DNA from: Thermoplasmata archaeon
GTDB lineage: Archaea > Thermoplasmatota > Thermoplasmata > Lutacidiplasmatales > UBA184
DNA: 52,278 nucleotides
Reading direction: 5' to 3'
NCBI GenBank assembly: GCA_021791335.1
Contig: JAJYWS010000027.1
Span: 1-52,278 of the forward strand
Below the pieces are notes generated by a model. It saw only the letters and a program-made list of their open reading frames with translations, made no database searches and was not told where the DNA came from. The position numbers were made by a program, and so were the translations under genes. Below are positions 16,157-24,713 of the stretch, one piece after another. Numbering within the stretch: the stretch's first letter is position 1; every line of letters begins with the position of its first letter.

Positions 16157-17248
16157 ATGATCGTCGAGGGGGCGATCCTGGACCGCTCGGGTCCCCGAGC
16201 CGGCTACGTCCGGATACGGGCCGGCCGCGTCCTCGAGGTGGGATCGATCGGCTGCGACTCCTCGGGAGGGCGGGAGCGGAGGATCCGGGGCATCGTGACC
16301 CCGTCGCCCGTGAACGGCCACACCCACCTCGCCGACTTCCTCTCGGTACGCGAACCGCCGGCCGGTACCCTCGCCGAGTTGGTTCGACCCCCGGACGGCT
16401 ACAAGTTCCGACTGCTCCAGTCGGCCCCCCCGGCCGCCAAACGCGACGCGATGCGGGCGGCGCTGCGTTGGATGGAGCGGCAGGGCATCGCCGCGACCCT
16501 CGACTTCCGGGAGGAAGGGATCGACGGGGCGCGGCTGCTCCGCGCGGCCGCCCGGGGGAGTTCGGTGCGCCCGGTGATCCTCGGCCGGCCCCCGGCCGGG
16601 GAGATCGATCGCCCGGCGCTGGAGGCGCTCCTGGCGGTCGCCGACGGGATCGGGATCAGCTCGGCCCGGGAGGAGGGGCCGGACCGGCGTCGGACGCTGG
16701 CCCGGGCCTGTCGGCGGGCCGGGAAACTCTGGGCGCTCCACGCGAGCGAATCGGTCCGGGAGTCGCCGGACGACTACCTGGACCCCCGCCCGGACCTGAT
16801 CGTCCACCTCACCCGGGCCACCGTGGACGATCTCCGCCAGGTGCGGGCGGCGCGGTCGACGGTCGCGGTCTGCCCCCGGTCGAACGCCCTCTTCGGGCGC
16901 CGCCCCCCGCTCGCCGAAATGGAGCGGCTCGGACTGCCCGTCCTGCTCGGGACCGACAACGGCATGCTCCGTCCCCCCACCCTGTTCCGGGAGGCGGAGT
17001 TCGCCTATGTCTCGAGCCGGCTCGCGCATCGGCCGGTCTCGGCGGGGTTCATCGCCCGGTCGCTCCTGGTGACCCCGTGGGAGTTCCTCGGCCAACCCGA
17101 CCGGGCCGCGATCACGGCCGACGGGCCGGCATCGCCGCTCATCCTTCGGCTGCCGCCGGAGGACCCCGAGTACCAGATCGTGACCCGGGCGGGCGAACAG
17201 GTTATCGTCCCCCCGGGGTCGCCGGATCGCCGGAGGCCCGGCCGATGA
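16157..17248 (+). CDS. Amidohydrolase-family metal-dependent deaminase/hydrolase
   Basis: TIM-barrel metallo-hydrolase of the cytosine/adenosine deaminase (COG0402) type, 363 aa, on the short side. Metal-binding residues are visible as NGHTHLAD (HxH), ALHASES and GTDNGM; VCPRSNALFG is typical of the deaminase branch. The substrate is unknown: a purine, pterin or S-adenosyl derivative are all possible. The start is ATG 16157, because the ORF-track version begins inside the neighbouring kinase and ignores the TATA-like box. Its stop overlaps the glyS start (ATGA), so the two are made together. Confidence 0.82.
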   Translation: MIVEGAILDRSGPRAGYVRIRAGRVLEVGSIGCDSSGGRERRIRGIVTPSPVNGHTHLADFLSVREPPAGTLAELVRPPDGYKFRLLQSAPPAAKRDAMRAALRWMERQGIAATLDFREEGIDGARLLRAAARGSSVRPVILGRPPAGEIDRPALEALLAVADGIGISSAREEGPDRRRTLARACRRAGKLWALHASESVRESPDDYLDPRPDLIVHLTRATVDDLRQVRAARSTVAVCPRSNALFGRRPPLAEMERLGLPVLLGTDNGMLRPPTLFREAEFAYVSSRLAHRPVSAGFIARSLLVTPWEFLGQPDRAAITADGPASPLILRLPPEDPEYQIVTRAGEQVIVPPGSPDRRRPGR

Positions 17249-18744
17249 CGACGATCGACGAACTCTTCGCGACCCTGCGCCGCCGGGGGGTGCTCTGGCC
17301 GTCGGCCGAGATCTACGGTGGGATCCAGGGGCTCTACGACTACGGGCCGGTCGGGACCGCGATCAAGCGGCGGATCGAGGAGGCGTGGACCGAGTGGATG
17401 GTCCGCGCGTCGGACGACTTCTATCTGATCGAACCGGCCGAGCTGTTGCCCGAACCGGTCGTCCGCGCGTCGGGCCACCTCGAGAATTTCACCGACCCGG
17501 AGGTCTCCTGCGCCGACTGCCATACCGCCTACCGGGCCGACACCCTCCTCGAAACCGCCCGTCCGGAGGGAGTCGACGGTCTGGCTCCGGCCGAGATCGG
17601 ACGGCTGGTGCAGGAGGCCGGGGTCCGATGCCCCCGGTGCGGCGCCCGCCACTGGACGGTGCCCCGCCCGTTCAACCTGATGTTCTCGGTCGACTTCGGG
17701 GCCACCGGCGACGAGACCGCGTACCTGCGCCCCGAAACGGCGCAGAGCAGCTACCTCGCGTTCGCCCGGATGTGGGACGTCGGCCGGCATGCGCTCCCCC
17801 TCGGGATCGCGGTCATCGGCCGGGCGTACCGCAACGAGATCGCCCCGCGCCAGGTCCTCTTCCGGAGCCGGGCGTTCACCCAGGCCGAGCTCCAGATCTT
17901 CTTCGATCCGGCCGACTACCCGGCCCCGCTCGAGTCGGTCGCCGACGAGCGGCTGCCGATGGTCCGCGCCGATCGACGGGCCGCCGGGGACCTCACCCCC
18001 GTCGGGGCGACGCCGGCGGAGCTCGTCGCCGCCGGGGAGCTCCCCGCCTTCTATGCCTACCACCTCGCCCGGTCCTACCGGTTCTACCGGGACGTCCTCG
18101 GCTACCCCGCCGAACGGATCCGGCTCTACGAGAAGTCGGCGACCGAACGGGCGTTCTACAACCGGATCCAGTTCGACGTCGAGGTCGACCTCGCGAGCCT
18201 CGGGGGGTTCCGGGAGGTGGGCGCTGTCCACTACCGGGGCGACTACGACCTCACCCGGCACGGGGAGGGTTCGAAGAAGGATCTCTCGGTCGCCCGACCC
18301 GACGGCCGCCGGGTGGTCCCGCATGTCCTGGAGATCACCTTCGGCGTCGACCGGAACCTCTGGGCCCTGGCCGACCTGGACCTCCAGACCGAGGGGGAGC
18401 GGACCGTCTGGCGGCTGCCGCCCTACCTGGCCCCGATCGCGGGGGGGGTCTTCCCGCTGCTCCGCAAGGAGCACGGGGAGGCGGCGCGGCGGATCTGGCG
18501 GAGCCTCCGCGCCGCCGGGATCCCGGTGGAGTACCACGAGACCGGATCGGTCGGGAAGCGCTACGCCCGCATGGATGAGATCGGGGCCCCCTGGTGCATC
18601 ACCGTCGACCACGAGACGCTCGCCGAGGGGCCGCTCCACGGGACGGTCACCCTGCGGGAGCGCGACAGCCGCACCCAGGAGCGGTTGGCGCTCGCTCCCT
18701 TGGAGGCCCGTCTGCGCGCGAGCCTCCGGCCGCCCACCCCGTAG
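17245..18744 (+). CDS. glyS: Glycyl-tRNA synthetase (archaeal/eukaryotic alpha2 type)
   Basis: Charges tRNA-Gly with glycine; class II synthetase, 499 aa. The N-terminus IYGGIQGLYDYGPVG is the glycine-binding signature. Motif 2 lies at GRAYRNEIAPRQ and motif 3 towards the C-terminus. A zinc-type CADC...CPRC pair sits at about residues 90-135, inside the insertion. The C-terminal anticodon-binding domain includes YHETGSVGKRYARMDEIG. The start is ATG 17245, in an ATGA overlap with the amidohydrolase gene. The ORF track's longer version is read-through in that gene's alternative frame. Confidence 0.95.
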   Translation: MTTIDELFATLRRRGVLWPSAEIYGGIQGLYDYGPVGTAIKRRIEEAWTEWMVRASDDFYLIEPAELLPEPVVRASGHLENFTDPEVSCADCHTAYRADTLLETARPEGVDGLAPAEIGRLVQEAGVRCPRCGARHWTVPRPFNLMFSVDFGATGDETAYLRPETAQSSYLAFARMWDVGRHALPLGIAVIGRAYRNEIAPRQVLFRSRAFTQAELQIFFDPADYPAPLESVADERLPMVRADRRAAGDLTPVGATPAELVAAGELPAFYAYHLARSYRFYRDVLGYPAERIRLYEKSATERAFYNRIQFDVEVDLASLGGFREVGAVHYRGDYDLTRHGEGSKKDLSVARPDGRRVVPHVLEITFGVDRNLWALADLDLQTEGERTVWRLPPYLAPIAGGVFPLLRKEHGEAARRIWRSLRAAGIPVEYHETGSVGKRYARMDEIGAPWCITVDHETLAEGPLHGTVTLRERDSRTQERLALAPLEARLRASLRPPTP

Positions 18745-18770
18745 GCGGCCTCCCGCCTGCGACACAACCG

Positions 18771-18779
18771 CTATATTGG
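18771..18779 (+). promoter_or_regulatory. TATA-like box of coiled-coil/UPF0200 operon
   Basis: CTATATTGG stands out in the 57-nt gap after glyS. Its centre is about 27 nt before ATG 18802, as expected for a leaderless archaeal mRNA. Confidence 0.55.
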
Positions 18780-18801
18780 CGGGACCCGATGCGGACGGAG
18801 T

Positions 18802-19398
18802 ATGTCGACCGGTGACGGAACCCCCCCGGGCGCCCCTCCGCCTTCCCCCCTCCATTTCCGCCAGTCGCGCTGGCGCGGTGAAGGCTACGCCGACGTGACC
18901 AAGCTCCGCGAGATCGCGGCGCGGCACCAGCAGGCCGCGACCCGGGCCCACGAGCGGGCCGCCCGGCTGACGACCAAGATCGAGCGGATCCGCCACCAGG
19001 CGACCGTCCTCCGGGAGAAGGCCCAGGCGAAGCGGGCCCAGATCCCCGAAGTCGAGCAGGAGATCCAGCAGCTCGAGAAGGATCTCCAGGCGGCCCTCCA
19101 GAACAACCCGAACGTCCACTCCGATGCGACCAGCCTGCAGTACCGCATCCGCAAGCTCCAGCAGCGGATCGCCAACCTCGAAAGCGCGGCCGGCCACATC
19201 GACCTCCGGGCGACGGTCCGGACCCAGAAGACCGCCGAGCTCAAGGTCAAGGCCGACCGGTTCCTGGAGCAGGCGACCCTGGAGGCCCAGGAGGCCGAGG
19301 CGTTCGTCCGACGGGCGGACCGGCTGCAGCAGGTGATGGAGAGCGAGGCCGTCGGATCGACGGCGCCGACCTCGGGGCCGTCCGGCAGCCCGCCATGA
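18802..19398 (+). CDS. Predicted coiled-coil protein of unknown function
   Basis: 198 aa. After a Pro/Gly-rich start, residues about 30-180 form an almost unbroken charged helix rich in Ala, Gln, Glu and Arg with heptad-like spacing (for example VEQEIQQLEKDLQAAL and IRKLQQRIANLESA), and a short break at NNPNVHSD. It resembles prefoldin/SMC-like coiled coils only in composition; I recognise no family. There is no signal peptide or membrane segment. Its TGA stop overlaps the next gene's ATG, so it is co-translated with the UPF0200 kinase, suggesting a scaffold or partner role. It has its own TATA-like box. Confidence 0.8.
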   Translation: MSTGDGTPPGAPPPSPLHFRQSRWRGEGYADVTKLREIAARHQQAATRAHERAARLTTKIERIRHQATVLREKAQAKRAQIPEVEQEIQQLEKDLQAALQNNPNVHSDATSLQYRIRKLQQRIANLESAAGHIDLRATVRTQKTAELKVKADRFLEQATLEAQEAEAFVRRADRLQQVMESEAVGSTAPTSGPSGSPP

Positions 19399-19925
19399 AG
19401 CTGATCGTCACGGTCGGCATGCCGGGCTCCGGCAAGGACGAACTGGTCCAACTGGCCCACGAGGCCGGGCTCGCGACCCTCAAGATGGGCGATTTGGTCC
19501 GGGCGGAGACCCAGCGGCGCGGCCTTCCGCTCACGAACGCGAACATCGGCCGGATCGCGGCCGAGGAACGGGAGAAGCACGGACCGGCGATCTGGGCCCA
19601 GCGGGCGCTCCCGAAGCTCACGGAGACCCGGATGCTGGTCGACGGCTGCCGGTCCGACAGCGAGGTGACCGTCTTCCGTCACCACTTCGGCGACCTCTAC
19701 GTGCTCGGCATCTTTGCGTCGCCCGAGACCCGGTACGAGCGGCTCTCCCGCCGGGCCCGCAGCGACGACGACATGCAGGAGTTCTACGACCGGGACCGGC
19801 GCGAGCTCAAGTGGGGCATCGGCAACGCCTTCGCGCTGGCCGACGGCATGCTGGTCAACGAAGGATCGCTCGACGAGTTCCGGCGCACGACGCGCCGGCG
19901 GATCGACGAGATCCTTCAGGCGTAG
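19395..19925 (+). CDS. UPF0200-family P-loop nucleotide kinase-like protein
   Basis: 176-aa archaeal NTP-binding protein of the UPF0200 family, related to dephospho-CoA and adenylate kinases. It has the P-loop VGMPGSGKDEL, GDLVRAETQRRGL in place of the NMP-binding region, and a lid-like arginine-rich segment RYERLSRRARSDDD. The substrate has not been established for the family as far as I know. ATG 19395 overlaps the coiled-coil gene's stop. The 3' end overlaps the convergent TraB-like gene by 10 nt. Confidence 0.87.
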   Translation: MKLIVTVGMPGSGKDELVQLAHEAGLATLKMGDLVRAETQRRGLPLTNANIGRIAAEEREKHGPAIWAQRALPKLTETRMLVDGCRSDSEVTVFRHHFGDLYVLGIFASPETRYERLSRRARSDDDMQEFYDRDRRELKWGIGNAFALADGMLVNEGSLDEFRRTTRRRIDEILQA

Positions 19926-20563
19926 GCCCCCGACGCCCGGTCGGACCTTAGGAGATCCCGGATCCGCTCGAACCGCTCCCGGTCGACCACGACGGCGACG
20001 GACCGGCCGCTCGGCGCCGTGCGGCGGAGGGTCTCGACGAGGTGGAGGTCCCGGGCCTCGTGGTAGCGCCGGGAGCCCGCCCCGGCGGTGACCCGCGCCT
20101 CCCATTCGAGGGCGTACTCGTCGGCCGAGCTCGGGGCCGGGGGTCGGCGCGAGAGCGACCGCTCCCGGACCGTCCGGCGGACCAGCTCGACGTAGCCGAT
20201 CGACTCGGTGAAGATCTCGGCCGTCCGGTCCTCGGAGGGATCGAGCGCCGCGACCGGTACCCCGGCCGACCGGCACCAGGCGAGGCTCTCGACGAAGGTG
20301 GGGTTCGGGATCCGGACCTCGCCGAAGCGGGTCAGCCCCTTCACCTCGCTCCGTTCGATGAGGGTGAGCGGGACGACCGGTTCGGCGCCGGACCGGACGA
20401 AGTAGCGGTCGAGGCCCTCCAGCTCCTCCGGGGCGACCCCGAGGCCGACCCACGCGACCGAACGGTCGTGGAGCCGCCGGACCACCTGGCGGGCGTCGTC
20501 GACCAGTCCTCGCACCGAACCGATCAGCAGCCCGGAGGTGCCCAAAATCGGCGCGTCGATCAC
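19916..20563 (-). CDS. Divergent TraB-like protein lacking the family's conserved residues
   Basis: 215 aa, not recognisable by name. Three blocks line up by eye with the bona fide TraB protein at 49601-50302: SGLLIGSVRG with VVLVGTAHVI; the segment ending VAWVGLGVAPEEL with VAVELDRARADAL; and AGVPVAALD plus RSVAVVVDRERFERI with LPLYLIDD and RPLVVVGDAHRPGL. The residues conserved in TraB/PrgY (His of GTxH, Glu of VELD, GDAH) are replaced, so it may be an inactive relative. The start is GTG 20563, overlapping the regulator's stop (GTGA), so it is made with that regulator. The TraB assignment is inference. Confidence 0.7.
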   Translation of the reverse strand: MIDAPILGTSGLLIGSVRGLVDDARQVVRRLHDRSVAWVGLGVAPEELEGLDRYFVRSGAEPVVPLTLIERSEVKGLTRFGEVRIPNPTFVESLAWCRSAGVPVAALDPSEDRTAEIFTESIGYVELVRRTVRERSLSRRPPAPSSADEYALEWEARVTAGAGSRRYHEARDLHLVETLRRTAPSGRSVAVVVDRERFERIRDLLRSDRASGAYA

Positions 20564-21564
20564 GGCGCTTCGCGTTCCGAGAGGGCCTCGAGGAGTTCGT
20601 CGTGGTCCCGGGACCGCTTGAGCTCCTGGACGGTGAAGATCGGAAGGCCGTCGATCGAGGAGGTCCGGCTCTCCTCCCGGACCACGAACATGGCGTGCCC
20701 CTCGATCACCCGGGCGAGCCCATGGAGGATCGTCGCCCGGTGGTGGGCCGCCCGCAGGCTGCCGACGCCGGTCAGCAGGATCTCCGGTCGGGCCACGGGC
20801 GTGCGGCTGAAGGCGTCGAACGGCGCCCGCACCGTGACCGTGACCGTGAGACCGATGTCGCCAAGCTGACGGACGACGCCGTCCCGGAGCGGGTCCCCGG
20901 TCGGCTCGGGAACTCCGGGCCCTCCCCGGTCGAGCGGTCGGTCCGATTCGTCGGCCGGCTCGGGGGCCTCCTCGCTCCGGCGGGCGAAGAGATCGATCGG
21001 CTCGACGACCGGTTCGCCGAGGTAGGTCTCGATCCGTTCGATGACCGTGATCTCGGCGCCGGCGCCCTCCTCGTAGAGCTGGATCGTCCGTCGGGAGACC
21101 CCGGCGGCCGAGGCGAGCGCGCCCAAGGAGAGCCGACGATCCTCCCGAAGCTCCCGCAGCCGGGGGCCGTTGATCCGGGCGAAGATGCCGCCCGGGCTGG
21201 AGAAGAGGAACGGCGGGATCCCCTTTTCCACATACTCCTTCAGGGTCTCCTCGGTCAGGATCGGGATGCCGTAGCGCATGTACACCACGCCGGCCTCCAG
21301 CGGACTGGTTCCGGAGGTGGCGCCCACCACCAGCCCGACGGCCGGGATCAGCCGGGACAGCTCCCGCAGCCGCTCGGCCTCGTCCGGCCCGAGCGCGTCG
21401 ATGTTCTTCAGGACCTTGACGAGCAGGAGCAGCGAGTCGCGACGGGCGACCAGATCGAAGCTGGAGGGGCGGATGTTGTGGGTACCCGTGACATGGAATC
21501 CGGTGCGGCCCAGGATCGCCTGGATCCGCTCGATGCTCCGGTCCCGGGTGCGTCCGGTCGGCAT
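20560..21564 (-). CDS. Archaeal HTH-type transcriptional regulator (UPF-type, COG1395-like)
   Basis: 334 aa. The N-terminal domain (1-120) has an alpha/beta layout with FDLVARRDSLLLLVKVL, reminiscent of a degenerate PD-(D/E)xK nuclease fold. An XRE-type helix-turn-helix occupies about 130-185 (LRELREDRRLSLGALASAAGVSRRTIQ is its extent), followed by an acidic linker and a C-terminal alpha/beta domain (240-334). This matches the archaea-wide putative HTH-type regulator family. ATG 21564 was chosen from the conserved start and an AT-rich box 30 nt upstream; the ORF track runs to 22533 without homology. It is coupled by GTGA to the TraB-like gene. Confidence 0.87.
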   Translation of the reverse strand: MPTGRTRDRSIERIQAILGRTGFHVTGTHNIRPSSFDLVARRDSLLLLVKVLKNIDALGPDEAERLRELSRLIPAVGLVVGATSGTSPLEAGVVYMRYGIPILTEETLKEYVEKGIPPFLFSSPGGIFARINGPRLRELREDRRLSLGALASAAGVSRRTIQLYEEGAGAEITVIERIETYLGEPVVEPIDLFARRSEEAPEPADESDRPLDRGGPGVPEPTGDPLRDGVVRQLGDIGLTVTVTVRAPFDAFSRTPVARPEILLTGVGSLRAAHHRATILHGLARVIEGHAMFVVREESRTSSIDGLPIFTVQELKRSRDHDELLEALSEREAP

Positions 21565-21588
21565 GGCTGCCTCTACGATGCCGCCGGT

Positions 21589-21600
21589 CGTATTTGAGGA
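21589..21600 (-). promoter_or_regulatory. TATA-like box of HTH regulator gene
   Basis: On the minus strand TCCTCAAATACG is centred about 30 nt before ATG 21564. It is moderately AT-rich and the only such patch near this start. Confidence 0.4.
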
Positions 21601-21684
21601 TGGACGGCGCCACCGAGGAGCGGAGGAAGCGGCCTCGGGGGCGAGAACGGATAACCCCGGAGTCCCCTGGTCCCCCGGACCACG

Positions 21685-22515
21685 ATGGAGGCCGCGGAGA
21701 TCCGACCGTTGCCCGGCGTCCCGGCGCTGGTGGTGACCGACTCGCCCGGCCGTTCGGGCACGACGCTCGTGATCTCCGATGTCCATCTCGGCTACGGGGC
21801 CACCCGCGACCGGCCGGACGGTCCGCCGCCCGCGTCGATCGACGATCTGTCCGACCACGTGCTGGACGCGATCCGGTCGGCCGCCGCCGGCACCCTCCTG
21901 ATCGCCGGCGATGTGAAGCATCCGATCGTCGGCGTCCCCGCGGCGCTGCGTCCCGGAGTCCGCCGGTTCTTCGCCACCCTCCTTGCGGCGGGCCTTGGGA
22001 TCGAGATCGTGCCCGGCAACCATGATGTCGGCCTCGGGCGGGCCCTGCCCCGGGAGGTCGTGCTCCACCGGCCCTCCGGGGTGCTCCACCGGGGCGTCGG
22101 GATCTTCCACGGCCACCGCTGGCCCTCGGACCGGGTCGCCCGGGCCTCCCGGCTGGTCGCGGGTCATCTGCACCCGGGGGTCCGGCTGGCCCCCACGGTC
22201 GATGATCCGACCGGCAAGCGGCGCTGCTGGGTGCGGCTCGAGGCCCCGATCCCGGAATCCGCGCGCGGTCCCCGGCCGCCGTCCGGGGCGCTCCAGGAGG
22301 TGGTGATCCTGCCGGCGTTCAATCCGATCGCCGGCATCGAGTCGCTCAACCGGGAGAAACCCCGGCGCGGCCGGTCGTTCCTCGTCCACCGGTTCCTCGG
22401 CCGGGGCCACGCCCGCGGCTTCCTTCTGGACGGCACCGATATCGGGGAGCTCGCGGGGCTCACCCCGGAGCCGGACGCTCCGCCAGCCTCCGGGCCAGCT
22501 CCCCGGCGGCGGTGA
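21685..22515 (+). CDS. Metallophosphoesterase (archaeal COG1407/ICC-like)
   Basis: 276-aa calcineurin-like phosphoesterase. The metal ligands are in order: VISDVHLGYG (D-x-H), IAGDVKH (GDxxH), VPGNHDVGL (GNHD), IFHGHRWP and AGHLHPGV (GHxH). Family members act on phosphodiesters or nucleotides; the natural substrate is unknown. Relatives are often found near Lhr helicases; here lhr is 11 kb away. The C-terminal 20 residues are Pro/Arg-rich and overlap the convergent DUF255 gene by 56 nt. A weak AT patch, CGGATAACC, lies about 35 nt upstream. Confidence 0.88.
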   Translation: MEAAEIRPLPGVPALVVTDSPGRSGTTLVISDVHLGYGATRDRPDGPPPASIDDLSDHVLDAIRSAAAGTLLIAGDVKHPIVGVPAALRPGVRRFFATLLAAGLGIEIVPGNHDVGLGRALPREVVLHRPSGVLHRGVGIFHGHRWPSDRVARASRLVAGHLHPGVRLAPTVDDPTGKRRCWVRLEAPIPESARGPRPPSGALQEVVILPAFNPIAGIESLNREKPRRGRSFLVHRFLGRGHARGFLLDGTDIGELAGLTPEPDAPPASGPAPRRR

Positions 22516-24571
22516 TGGGCGCCCGGCAGGCAACGCCCTCGCAGAGGAGCGCCCGCACCGCTGCGCCGCCCGGAGCCCCGCCGGCGGCCGCAGGGAGCCG
22601 GAACGGCGGGGGGGGAGAGCCCCGGAAGACCACCAGGTTCGGCCGCGGAGAACTCCACGCGGCCTTCCAGAGCTCGGCGGCCTCGGGGCCGTCGCCTTCG
22701 ACGATCACGGTCGTCGTCGGCAGGTCGAGCTCCGCCCCGGCCAGCGCGACGCCCGCCGAGAAGAGACCGCCCTCGGCCGTCCGGGCCGCCATCGGCTCCC
22801 AGAGGCGGCGGGCGGCGGCCCCGAACGGCTCCGACTCGGTCACCGCGGCCCATCGGCACAGGGCGCGTACAGCCGCCGGACCGGCACCGAGGTGAGGCTG
22901 GTCCTCGAAGGGGTAGGACGGGCGAAGTTCCCCGCCGATGAGCTCCCCGTCGTAGAGCCGGGGGGCAAGGTCCCGGAGCCGCCCCTGGTCATCGGGGAAC
23001 TCGTCGACGATCATTGTCAGGATCGGGCCGACCGCGTCGGCGTACCGCCGCTCCCCCGTCCTCAGGGCGAGTTCGATGAGGCCGGAGGCCATCTGGGCGT
23101 TGTCGTCGAGGTGCCCGAACCCGTGCCCCCCGCGGGCGTCGATCCGATGGGCGACACCCCGATCGGGATCGATCCCCTGCCGGAGCCAGCGGTCGGCGGC
23201 CCGGATCGCCGGCCCGAGGAGCTCGGGATCGTCCCGCTGGACCGACGCCCGGACGGACGCGCCGATGTACCGTCCGTTCAGATTCGCATACAGGGCGGGA
23301 TCGACCTTCGGGGCGGGCCGACGGGCCCGGGCGGCCCGCAACGTCTCGGTCACGGCGCGGGCCGCCGCCTCCGGATCCCGGTTCGCCGGAAGGACCCCGG
23401 CCGCGGCCTCGGAGGGGGCGAGCGCCCGGTAGAGGACGTTGCGTTGGGGGTCGTGGGGCATCTGGCCGTCCACCCCTACGCCGAAGAGCCGGATCGCGAA
23501 CCGGGCCTCGTCGGCGGGGAGGCTGGCCTGGATCTCGGCCCGGGTCCAGGTGAAGTAGTTGCCGTCATCGCCGGGGGCCGCGTCGGCGTCCTGGCTCGAG
23601 GCGAATCCACCGGCCGGATCCACGAGCTCGGTCCGGGTCCAGTCGAGGATCCCGTGGACGGTCGCCGCCCAGCGGCCCCCGGGGGCGAACCGGTCCGCTT
23701 CCAGATAGAGGTCGAGCAGGGCGGCGTTGTCGATCGCCATCTTCTCGAAATGCGGGATGTGCCAGGCCTCATCGACAGAATACCGGTGGAAGCCTCCGCC
23801 GATCTGGTCGTAGATCCCCCCGTCGGCCATCTGTCGGAGCGTGTGGAGGACCGGTTCGGCCCGCGCCGGCTCCCCCCGAAGGTACGCCCGAAGCAGGAGC
23901 AGGCTGAGCGCGGCCGGATGGGGGAACTTCGGGGCCTGCCCGAACCCGCCATGGACCGGGTCAAGGCGCGGGACGATCTCGCCCTCGACCCGGTCCACAA
24001 AAGCGGCCCGGGGGAGCGTCCGAGCGGGAGGGGTCGGACCCTCGGCGCCGCGCGCCAGCGCCTCGCGGACCTGCCGGACCGTTTCCCGGACGCGGCCCGG
24101 TTCGTCCCGGTAGACCCGCGCGATCTCCCGGAGCACTCGGCGGAAGCCCGGCCGGCCGTGGCCGTCGCTCGGCGGGAAGTAGGTCCCCCCGAAGAACGCG
24201 GCCCCCTCCGAGTCGAGGAACGCCGTGAGGGGCCACCCCCCTTCACCGGAGAGCGCCCCGACCTCCTGCTGGTAACGGCGGTCGATCTCCGGCCGCTCGT
24301 CGCGATCGACCTTGACGGCGACAAACTCCCGGGCGAGGATCTCCGCGACCTCGGGATCCGAATAGGTCCCCTCGTCCATCACGTGGCACCAGTGGCACCA
24401 CGCCGCGCCGATATCGAGCAGGATCGGGCGATGGCGGCGACGCGCCTCTTCGAACGGTTCAGGCCCCCACGGATACCAGTCGATCGGTTGCTCCGCGGCC
24501 GCCGCCAGATACCCGGAGGCCGATCCCTTCAACCGGTGTCCGCTCGGGCCCGGGCCCCGATCATCGGCCAT
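22460..24571 (-). CDS. DUF255 thioredoxin-fold / six-hairpin glycosidase-like protein (YyaL/SPATA20 family)
   Basis: 703 aa. The N-terminal 160 residues are the thioredoxin-like DUF255 domain, starting with the highly conserved QPIDWYPWG and the redox-like AAWCHWCHVMDE (CHWCH). The remainder is the (alpha/alpha)6 barrel seen in cellobiose epimerase-like enzymes, with GGFGQAPKFPHP and GGGFHRYSVDEAWHIPHFEKM. The biochemical function of the family is not established. ATG 24571 is the start nearest the conserved domain; the ORF track begins at 24715 inside the psmA promoter. The 3' end overlaps the phosphoesterase gene. Confidence 0.92.
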   Translation of the reverse strand: MADDRGPGPSGHRLKGSASGYLAAAAEQPIDWYPWGPEPFEEARRRHRPILLDIGAAWCHWCHVMDEGTYSDPEVAEILAREFVAVKVDRDERPEIDRRYQQEVGALSGEGGWPLTAFLDSEGAAFFGGTYFPPSDGHGRPGFRRVLREIARVYRDEPGRVRETVRQVREALARGAEGPTPPARTLPRAAFVDRVEGEIVPRLDPVHGGFGQAPKFPHPAALSLLLLRAYLRGEPARAEPVLHTLRQMADGGIYDQIGGGFHRYSVDEAWHIPHFEKMAIDNAALLDLYLEADRFAPGGRWAATVHGILDWTRTELVDPAGGFASSQDADAAPGDDGNYFTWTRAEIQASLPADEARFAIRLFGVGVDGQMPHDPQRNVLYRALAPSEAAAGVLPANRDPEAAARAVTETLRAARARRPAPKVDPALYANLNGRYIGASVRASVQRDDPELLGPAIRAADRWLRQGIDPDRGVAHRIDARGGHGFGHLDDNAQMASGLIELALRTGERRYADAVGPILTMIVDEFPDDQGRLRDLAPRLYDGELIGGELRPSYPFEDQPHLGAGPAAVRALCRWAAVTESEPFGAAARRLWEPMAARTAEGGLFSAGVALAGAELDLPTTTVIVEGDGPEAAELWKAAWSSPRPNLVVFRGSPPPPFRLPAAAGGAPGGAAVRALLCEGVACRAPITAAGELARRLAERPAPG

Positions 24572-24668
24572 CCCCACGGCCACGTCGGCAATCGGGCAAA
24601 ACAGTTGGGGACCGACCCACGGCCGGTGACCCGGATGTAATCTGCTCGCCTCGGCACCGTCGGCCCGC

Positions 24669-24688
24669 GCTCCGCTTATAAGCGGAGC
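24669..24688. promoter_or_regulatory. 20-bp perfect palindrome around the psmA TATA box
   Basis: GCTCCGCTTATAAGCGGAGC is its own reverse complement over all 20 bases, and its central CTTATAAG is a good archaeal TATA box. The centre lies about 35 nt before ATG 24714, giving a roughly 10-nt leader. It could be an operator for a homodimeric regulator, or a symmetric promoter also firing towards the DUF255 gene. Confidence 0.6.
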
Positions 24689-24713
24689 TTTGGTGCCCCG
24701 GCCGAGGCAACCC

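Noticed and set aside
18430-18440. Runs of eight G (also near 3008, 15595, 22605) as phase-variable or frameshift sites
   Set aside because: They lie inside intact conserved genes such as glyS and occur at a rate expected for this GC content.
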